Positions 15,833 to 20,039 of a DNA stretch of 20,039 nucleotides are shown here, piece by piece. The notes under the pieces are model-generated. The model did no database searches, was not told where the DNA came from, and saw only the letters and a list, made by a program, of their open reading frames with translations. How positions within the stretch are numbered: the first letter of the stretch is position 1; every line of letters begins with the position of its first letter. The stretch comes from JBBRWV01 sp038248985. Its GTDB lineage: Bacteria; Planctomycetota; Phycisphaerae; WQYP01. The position numbers and the translations under genes are program-made. The DNA is taken from contig JBBRWV010000069.1 in NCBI GenBank assembly GCA_038248985.1, forward strand, positions 1 through 20,039. The letters are read 5' to 3'.

Positions 15833-15863
15833 CAAAACACCCCTCAATGAGGAGATCAACAAA

Positions 15864-16742
15864 ATGACCGGCGATCCGATTACCGACAGTATTGTCAATA
15901 TCGCCAAGGCACTTGCAGAGCCAGCACGCTTGGCGATCGAGAAGCTTTCGGGCGGGTTATCTCATATCTACGAGCCCATGCACGTTCGTCGAATGGCAAA
16001 GGCAAAAGCTGACGCCGCCTTTATTAAGGCCGTCGGCAATGAGGATGTTGCGGTGTTGCTGGAAGCCGCAGCGGACCGGGAGAACTATCGGAAGATCCGT
16101 CAGGAACTGAACATCAAGCTCATTGCAGACCGGGCATCACACCACTTTGAGGAGGCGACGATTCCGCCGGAAGCATCGCCACCGGCGGATGAGTGGGTCG
16201 ACGAGTTTACAGACCAGAGCAAGGACGCCTCGACCGACGAACTTCGTGAGCTATGGGCGAGACTGTACGTCGCTGAGACGAAACAATCCGGCACCGTACC
16301 ACGGCGCATACTTCGCAAAGTCAGGGATCTCGACGCCTCACTTGCCAAAAGCTTCACTTCCCTACTTGGCTTTTCTGTTACGGCAGACGACGGGAGGATT
16401 CTTGTCTTCACCTTTGATGGATGGATTAAAGGTGTAGATTTCACGAACCGTGAATCGCGTGAGCTTCAGGATGTCGGGCTGATAGAGTTAGGGCAGTTCA
16501 ATTCGTCGGTCCGTAGCGGCGTCTACCGCCTCAATCAAGGCCGGTTTCTTCGCCTGACCTTCAAAGAGGAGAAGACGCTAAATGTTGGAATGATACAACT
16601 GACTTCCGCGGGGATTGCAGTTGCGGCGGTGGCCGAACGATCGATCAACGAGCAGTACATTACTAATCTTCGCGCTGCGGCAGAGAAAGGTGGAGCGACA
16701 ACAGAATACCCGTTTTTTGTGACTGCGGTGCCACCGCGCTAA
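15864..16742 (+). CDS. DUF2806-family protein inside the broken methylase
   Basis: 292 residues. N-terminal helices (1-60, including VRRMAKAKADAAF) precede a DUF2806-like core at about 110-165 (WVDEFTDQSKDASTDELREL, then LWARLYVAE and a DLDASLAKSF helix), in which the W..F.....S..ELR.LWA.L pattern is the family signature. The rest is a predicted alpha/beta C-terminal region. Function unknown. GAGGAG lies nine bases before the ATG. The last few codons (VTAVPPR) read through methylase motif-I DNA in another frame, so the original C-terminus was probably replaced at insertion. Lower GC and different codon use from genes left of 15 kb suggest transfer. An upstream in-frame ATG at 15666 lies within the methylase and is rejected. 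Confidence 0.78.
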   Translation: MTGDPITDSIVNIAKALAEPARLAIEKLSGGLSHIYEPMHVRRMAKAKADAAFIKAVGNEDVAVLLEAAADRENYRKIRQELNIKLIADRASHHFEEATIPPEASPPADEWVDEFTDQSKDASTDELRELWARLYVAETKQSGTVPRRILRKVRDLDASLAKSFTSLLGFSVTADDGRILVFTFDGWIKGVDFTNRESRELQDVGLIELGQFNSSVRSGVYRLNQGRFLRLTFKEEKTLNVGMIQLTSAGIAVAAVAERSINEQYITNLRAAAEKGGATTEYPFFVTAVPPR

Positions 16743-17308
16743 TTGCGGCGCATAATCTTTGCCGTCAGTGGATCGGCATCGACATTTCGCCCGCCGCCCG
16801 CCGGGTGATGGCCAAGCGGCTGCGGGATGTTTGCCGGATGAAGGAGAACGAACCGCGCTGGCTCGCGCGTCAGACGGATGCGTTTGTCGTGCGTGATCTG
16901 CCGTGGAGCATTGAAAAGCTGCGGGCGCTCCCGCCGTTCGAGTTCGAGAACTGGGCGGTCATCGCGCTGGGCGGGATTCCGAACAAGGTGCAGGTCGGCG
17001 ACATGGGCGTGGATGGCAGAATCTTCCCCGTCGGTACGAAGCCAGCCGAAGGTGGGTTGTTTGGCGACGACTGGTTCCCGATTCAGGTCAAGCAGATGGA
17101 CAAAGTCGGCAGGCCGGATATCGACGCCTTCGAGGCCGTCATGGAACGCGAAGGCGAAGGCGGCAGACAACGCGGATTCTTCGTATCCTTCGGCTACACC
17201 AGAGACGCCCACGACGAATGCGCGGCGTTTCATAGAAGAACGGGCAGACTCATCAAACTCCTGACGGTTCAGGAGATTTTGGATGAGGAGCATGTGCAGA
17301 AGATGTGA
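16715..17308 (+). pseudogene. C-terminal fragment of the methyltransferase with fused PD-(D/E)XK-like nuclease domain
   Basis: The frame enters at FCDCGATALIAAHNL (SAM motif I, from 16715) and continues RQWIGIDISP and RRVMAKRLRD, the end of an N4/N6 methylase. A restriction-like domain follows: FEFENWAVIALGG, then the catalytic-type Asp in GVDGRI (codon at 17012) and QVK (Lys codon at 17090), then GRPDIDAFEAV and FFVSFGYT, as in methylase-nuclease fusions. It ends TGA 17306-17308. It shares reading phase with the N-terminal fragment, but the intervening sequence and stop prevent a single protein. GTG/ATG at 16805-16810 could start the nuclease part alone (about 167 residues), so an independent product is possible but lacks an obvious ribosome site. 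Confidence 0.82.
17168..17306 (+). repeat. 139-bp direct repeat, copy 1 (methylase-nuclease 3' end)
   Basis: Bases 17168-17306 match 17820-17958 at an exact offset of 652 with three mismatches (A/C, C/G and T/C). Identity stops one base into the stop codon: TGA here, TAA in copy 2. The toxin-antitoxin module lies between the copies. Confidence 0.93.
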
Positions 17309-17314
17309 CAGATC

Positions 17315-17560
17315 ATGCAATACCGGATAAAATACGCGGTGGCCGTTGTGAAAGAGTTGGAGAAAATGTCTCCCGATATCGCCCGCCGAATCCGATCCAA
17401 AGTCGAACGGATGTCAGATGGACTTTCGGGCGACGTGAAACGGCTGACCAACTATTCTCCCGAATATCGCCTTCGTGTGGGAGATTGGCGAATCTTGTTC
17501 AACGTCGTTCAAGACACTGTGATGATTGAGCATGTAAGCCACCGTTCTGATGCCTATTAG
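17315..17560 (+). CDS. RelE/ParE-family toxin
   Basis: An 81-residue protein of the RelE/ParE fold. KELEKMSPDIARRIRSKVER forms the N-terminal helical hairpin, GDVKRLTNYSPEYRLRVGDW gives the central strands with the conserved YRLRVGDWRI, and the C-terminal VSHRSDAY matches the family's H-R-x-x-Y end. RelE members cleave mRNA on the ribosome and ParE members poison gyrase; the HR..Y ending is closer to RelE. Its ATG lies seven bases after the methylase-nuclease stop with no strong ribosome site, so expression may rely on coupling to the upstream frame. The toxin comes before its antitoxin, the reverse of the usual order (as in higBA). Confidence 0.9.
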   Translation: MQYRIKYAVAVVKELEKMSPDIARRIRSKVERMSDGLSGDVKRLTNYSPEYRLRVGDWRILFNVVQDTVMIEHVSHRSDAY

Positions 17561-17573
17561 CGAGGAATAGCCC

Positions 17574-17798
17574 ATGCCGAAAATCAAGCCGGAATATCTG
17601 ACCAAGCACGGCAAGCGGCAATTCGTGATTTTGACCGTTGAAGACTTCGATCGCATGACCGCCGCCATCGAAGACGCAACAGATTTGCGTCTCCTCCGCA
17701 CTGCCACCCGACGCAATGCCAAGTCACCTTACTTCACTTCCACGGAAGTGGATCGTCGGCTGGGTGGAACTCCGGGCAGCAGAAAAAAGGCAAGTTGA
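17574..17798 (+). CDS. Phd/YefM-like antitoxin
   Basis: A 74-residue protein immediately after the toxin (13-base gap) with a GAGGA site before the ATG. KRQFVILTVEDFDRMTAAIE resembles the middle of Phd/YefM antitoxins (F-V-I-L-T-x-E-x-[FY]-x-R-[ML]), followed by an acidic/basic helix and a C-terminal tail ending GSRKKAS that would contact the toxin. The N-terminal DNA-binding portion is short compared with typical Phd proteins, so autoregulation is uncertain. The family call rests on one motif and on the position beside RelE. Confidence 0.75.
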   Translation: MPKIKPEYLTKHGKRQFVILTVEDFDRMTAAIEDATDLRLLRTATRRNAKSPYFTSTEVDRRLGGTPGSRKKAS

Positions 17799-17819
17799 AC
17801 GCTGACACCGCAAGGGAAG

Positions 17820-17958
17820 CAACGCGGCTTCTTCGTATCCTTCGGCTACAGCAGAGACGCCCACGACGAATGCGCGGCGTTTCACAGAAGAACGGGCAGA
17901 CTCATCAAACTCCTGACGGTTCAGGAGATTTTGGATGAGGAGCATGTGCAGAAGATGT
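17820..17958 (+). pseudogene. 139-bp direct repeat, copy 2: duplicated 3' end of the methylase-nuclease gene
   Basis: It encodes RGFFVSFGYSRDAHDECAAF through to DEEHVQKM and a TAA stop, the same C-terminus as 17168-17308 with one amino-acid change (Thr to Ser) and two silent changes. The preceding bases (17799-17819) are not methylase, so this is an orphan tail. It restores an intact gene end on the right side of the toxin-antitoxin insert. Confidence 0.9.
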
Positions 17959-17961
17959 AAA

Positions 17962-17975
17962 GGTGAAAGTTCACC
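17962..17975. promoter_or_regulatory. Short palindrome before the membrane protein/caspase pair
   Basis: GGTGAA-AG-TTCACC is a perfect 6+6 inverted repeat. It sits two bases after the end of the orphan methylase tail and 19 bases before the ATG at 17995. It could be an operator or leader hairpin; no promoter hexamers are convincing around it. Confidence 0.4.
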
Positions 17976-17994
17976 GTGATTGGGAGACATCGAG

Positions 17995-18462
17995 ATGTTT
18001 GATTATTGTGTGTTAAGCCAAGTTCAGACCGTATCAACGGACGCTGGAATAGTTACTTTGCTCAATGCGTTCCTCGCAGTGGCAATCTCAGCGATTGTCA
18101 GTTGGTTAGTTACTAGGTACCAGTTGCGATCAGGTAAGGAGCAGGCATTGGAGCGACAAGTTGATGAACTCCTACAGATTATTTTACATTACCCCCATTT
18201 GGACAGCGATACGTTCGTCGAAAAATGGACCAAAGGCGAGGGAAGCTTTGATGAACGGGAGCGATACGCTGCTTTTTGTTGCTTCGCCTTCAATCTCCTC
18301 TATCGCGTCTGGAAGTTCCATCACGGTGACGCGGCGAAGATCGATGAAATGATCCTGGCACGCGAGATAGTGCATCGTCACAAGGGATGGTGGCTCGCCG
18401 ATTCATTTAACGAGCATGCCTACAGCAAAAAATTCTGCGTTTACGTAAACTCGTTTGAATAA
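17995..18462 (+). CDS. Small single-pass membrane protein, partner of the caspase gene
   Basis: 155 residues; family not recognised. After a short N-terminus (about 18 residues, Cys5) there is one transmembrane helix at about 19-40 (LLNAFLAVAISAIVSWLVT), followed by RYQLRSGKEQALERQ, a basic, coiled, presumably cytoplasmic segment. A helical domain rich in aromatic and charged residues completes it (DERERYAAFCCFAFNLLYRVW, IVHRHKGWWLADSF). A GGGAGA site precedes the ATG at 17995; a TTG at 17980 is the alternative. The caspase gene begins 53 bases later on the same strand, so the two are probably one unit. The layout (membrane anchor plus cytosolic domain beside a protease) resembles bacterial abortive-infection pairs. 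Confidence 0.75.
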   Translation: MFDYCVLSQVQTVSTDAGIVTLLNAFLAVAISAIVSWLVTRYQLRSGKEQALERQVDELLQIILHYPHLDSDTFVEKWTKGEGSFDERERYAAFCCFAFNLLYRVWKFHHGDAAKIDEMILAREIVHRHKGWWLADSFNEHAYSKKFCVYVNSFE

Positions 18463-18515
18463 ATCCGCCATAGCGTCATGATGCGTCCAACACAGTCCTC
18501 TACAAGGAAACTATA

Positions 18516-19307
18516 ATGCCAAGTCGTGTAGCTTTGCTAATTTCTAACGCCGGAGAACCTGGCGATGAACACTATTGTAAAGGTGTGGCGATTGATGTCG
18601 CAAATTACAGGCGATTTTTGAGTTCAGCGCATGGGGGGGCATGGAAAGACAGCGAGGTAATTGGAATGGATAAACCAACCAAGGTGGCTCTCCGAGAGGC
18701 TATTACGGCCGTCTCTACGTATGACTACTCTTTCGTTGCATTTGCCGGTCATGGCTACTACTCAAAGATCGACAAGGCCACGGTTCTCAAGTTGCAAAAA
18801 GGTGTCGAAGTCAGTTCGCTTGAACTATATAAAGGCGCAACCAAACGAACGCTGGTTCTCGATTGCTGTCGAGAAATCAAGAACAAGTCGCCGCTGTTAC
18901 TAGAGAAATCTGCAAATCTGTCGGCAGCAAGGGCAGAGGCGTTGTATCGTCGCGTCCCCAACCCCGCTCGATGTCGCGCCCACTTTGACGCAAACGTATC
19001 ATCCGCATCGAACGGCATTGTGGTCCTCCACAGCTGCACGCCGGGCGAGACCGCGGGTGATGACGAGCGAACCGGTGGTTATTACACATTTCAACTCATT
19101 GGTGCTGCGGACACATGGGCCAAGACCATCTCCGAGAATGGAGCATTGCTGATTCCGGCTGCAATGTCCGTCGTAAGGGCGCATGACAGTGCCGCCTCGG
19201 CGACGACGGAAGGCGCTAATCAACGGATTCCGAGCCACACACAGAATCCGACAATCGAGAAGCCAAGGACCGCAAATAACTATTTCCCGTTTGCGGTGTT
19301 TGTGTGA
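18516..19307 (+). CDS. Caspase-fold (peptidase C14) protease
   Basis: 263 residues. The N-terminus VALLISNAGEPGDEHYCKG and the following DVANYRRFL match the start of the caspase/metacaspase p20 fold. The catalytic His79 lies in FVAFAGHGYYS after a hydrophobic strand, and the catalytic Cys (Cys118, in VLDCCRE) ends the next core strand. A p10-like strand follows (GIVVLHSCTPGETAGDD) with GGYYTFQL. There is no signal peptide and no fused sensor or effector domain, so it is a minimal stand-alone protease. An AAGGA site lies just upstream of the ATG. Prokaryotic caspases commonly act in regulated cell death and phage defence. Here the only close partner is the membrane protein upstream. Substrate specificity cannot be read. 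Confidence 0.87.
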   Translation: MPSRVALLISNAGEPGDEHYCKGVAIDVANYRRFLSSAHGGAWKDSEVIGMDKPTKVALREAITAVSTYDYSFVAFAGHGYYSKIDKATVLKLQKGVEVSSLELYKGATKRTLVLDCCREIKNKSPLLLEKSANLSAARAEALYRRVPNPARCRAHFDANVSSASNGIVVLHSCTPGETAGDDERTGGYYTFQLIGAADTWAKTISENGALLIPAAMSVVRAHDSAASATTEGANQRIPSHTQNPTIEKPRTANNYFPFAVFV

Positions 19308-19422
19308 AAGAAAGCAAAGGACGATTCGGAAGGATTAGGTGCCATCATTCAAATCCCAGTTCGATTGATGTCACTCTATTCCGCCCCATTAGGCGCCCTG
19401 AACTGATTCATCCAGATAATCC

Positions 19423-19653
19423 ATGCTCGCTCTCTCCATCCGCCAGCCCTACGCCGAGGAAATCCTTCGCGGGATTAAGACTGTGGAGTATCGCGGTCGC
19501 AAGACCGGCATTGTTGGGGAGCGGTTTTACATTTACGCGGCGAGCAAACTTCCCGAGCAGGCGGATACCGCTAAGCGGTTCAAGAAACTCGGGCATGAAG
19601 TCGCGGGATTTCCCCACCCACTCGCCCCCTTCATCCTTCTCCCTGCCCCCTGA
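19423..19653 (+). pseudogene. ASCH-domain gene truncated at its 3' side
   Basis: Residues 1-62 match the N-terminal part of an ASCH-domain (PUA-fold, RNA-binding or nucleic-acid-modifying) protein: LALSIRQPYAEEILRGIKTV, then EYRGRK, GERFYIYAASK. Homologues continue for a further 60-80 residues. Here the match stops at about 19609, exactly where a 35-bp repeat shared with 19918-19952 begins, and the remaining Pro/Leu-rich codons are translated noncoding repeat to the TGA. The ATG at 19423 lacks a good ribosome site. ASCH proteins occur in defence and toxin-antitoxin neighbourhoods, consistent with this block. Confidence 0.75.
19609..19643. repeat. 35-bp direct repeat, copy 1
   Basis: TTTCCCCACCCACTCGCC followed by CCCTTCATCCTTCTCCC; it matches 19918-19952 with one mismatch, offset 309. 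It begins exactly where ASCH homology ends. Confidence 0.85.
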
Positions 19654-19709
19654 ACTTTGCCCCCTGAACCTTAAAACTTGAAACTTAAAACCCCTCCTCT
19701 CTTCCTTTC

Positions 19710-19749
19710 AAAAAAGTGCGAGTCCCGCAGGCCGCACCACTCCTCTTCC
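19710..19749. repeat. 40-bp direct repeat, copy 1
   Basis: A-run then GTGCGAGTCCCGCAGGCCGC and ACCACTCCTCTTCC. It is identical over 40 bases to 19852-19891 (offset 142). The core has GTGCG/CGCAC ends able to pair. It is probably a dispersed intergenic element. No coding frame is supported. Confidence 0.9.
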
Positions 19750-19851
19750 AATGTCCCATGCCCACCGAAAGCCTCTCTCTTTCCACCCGCCCCCTCGTCT
19801 CAGTCCTCAGTCCTCAGCACTCACACCTCACCCCACACCACCCATCCTCTA

Positions 19852-19891
19852 AAAAAAGTGCGAGTCCCGCAGGCCGCACCACTCCTCTTCC
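19852..19891. repeat. 40-bp direct repeat, copy 2
   Basis: Exact second copy of 19710-19749. Confidence 0.9.
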
Positions 19892-19917
19892 CAAGTCTCC
19901 CTCGAAGTCAACGCCGC

Positions 19918-19952
19918 TTTCCCCACCCACTCGCCACCTTCATCCTTCTCCC
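19918..19952. repeat. 35-bp direct repeat, copy 2
   Basis: Second copy of 19609-19643 with a single C/A difference. Confidence 0.85.
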
Positions 19953-20039
19953 GGGGCGCTGAGCGTGGGCCCCTGAAGGTGGGGAGTTGAAGGTTTGTGT
20001 CGTGGAGGTGGTGGGGGTCGCCAGGCGCACCAGCCTCGA

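Larger units (their letters stand above)
19654..20039. other. C/T-rich noncoding end of window
   Basis: About 385 bases with strong strand composition bias (C/T-rich to about 19950, then G-rich). It contains both copies of the 40-bp repeat, one copy of the 35-bp repeat and short echoes such as CAGTCCTCAGTCCTCAG. No gene is supported on either strand. Confidence 0.6.

Noticed and set aside
15666..15863. Longer DUF2806 protein starting within the methylase fragment
   Set aside because: The extension is an out-of-frame reading of methylase sequence; ATG at 15864 has GAGGAG at good spacing.
15807..16727. ACTGCG at both edges of the DUF2806 insert as a target-site duplication
   Set aside because: Six bases can match by chance, and the methylase centre is missing, so a simple insertion with target duplication does not explain the locus.
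19710..19891. Possible short CRISPR array
   Set aside because: Only two 40-bp copies 142 bases apart, with no regular spacers and no cas genes.

Overview
This 20 kb window comes from a GC-rich bacterial chromosome. Several features fit the Planctomycetota/Verrucomicrobiota side of the tree: a PAF-acetylhydrolase-like SGNH hydrolase, a very large secreted protein with CBM9-like ends and a propeller-like middle, a DUF2203 gene, an RHS/YD-repeat remnant, a tRNA without an encoded CCA, and dispersed GC-rich intergenic repeats. This assignment is inference from gene content; no marker gene fixes it.

Layout. (1) 1-1,727: the terminator of an upstream gene, a secreted SGNH hydrolase and a small hypothetical protein, all on the + strand. 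(2) 1,841-6,521: a tightly packed five-gene minus-strand operon, in transcription order an alpha/beta-hydrolase lipoprotein, an isoprenylcysteine-methyltransferase-like membrane protein, a condensation-domain-like acyltransferase, a thioester-reductase-like SDR, and a membrane protein made almost entirely of 13 tandem 14-residue repeats. The set looks like an undescribed lipid or envelope modification pathway. (3) 6,600-8,387: a start-less gene fragment, tRNA-Ser(UGA) with promoter and terminator, an RHS fragment and an apparently empty stretch. (4) 8,388-12,248: the 1,286-residue secreted protein, followed by a clear terminator. (5) 12,337-14,960: minus-strand housekeeping-like genes (DUF2203, MoxR AAA+ ATPase, a small possible ORF, a two-helix membrane protein). 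(6) 15,071-15,331: dispersed repeats.

(7) 15,458-19,653 is a defence-island-like accessory block, all on the + strand and visibly less GC-rich in parts. A fused DNA methyltransferase-nuclease gene is broken: its N-terminal part (motif DPPF) and its C-terminal part (motif I plus a PD-(D/E)XK-like domain) are separated by an intact DUF2806 gene, and the middle of the methylase is gone. A RelE-type toxin and a Phd-like antitoxin follow, bracketed by a 139-bp direct repeat of the methylase 3' end. Next come a small single-pass membrane protein and a caspase-fold protease, which together are the best candidate for an undescribed two-gene system. The block ends with an ASCH-domain gene truncated exactly at a short repeat. 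(8) 19,654-20,039 holds C/T-rich noncoding sequence with short repeats.

The most promising items are the membrane protein/caspase pair, the methylase replaced internally by DUF2806, the toxin-antitoxin module flanked by the host-gene 3' end, and the 14-residue-repeat lipoprotein with its operon.
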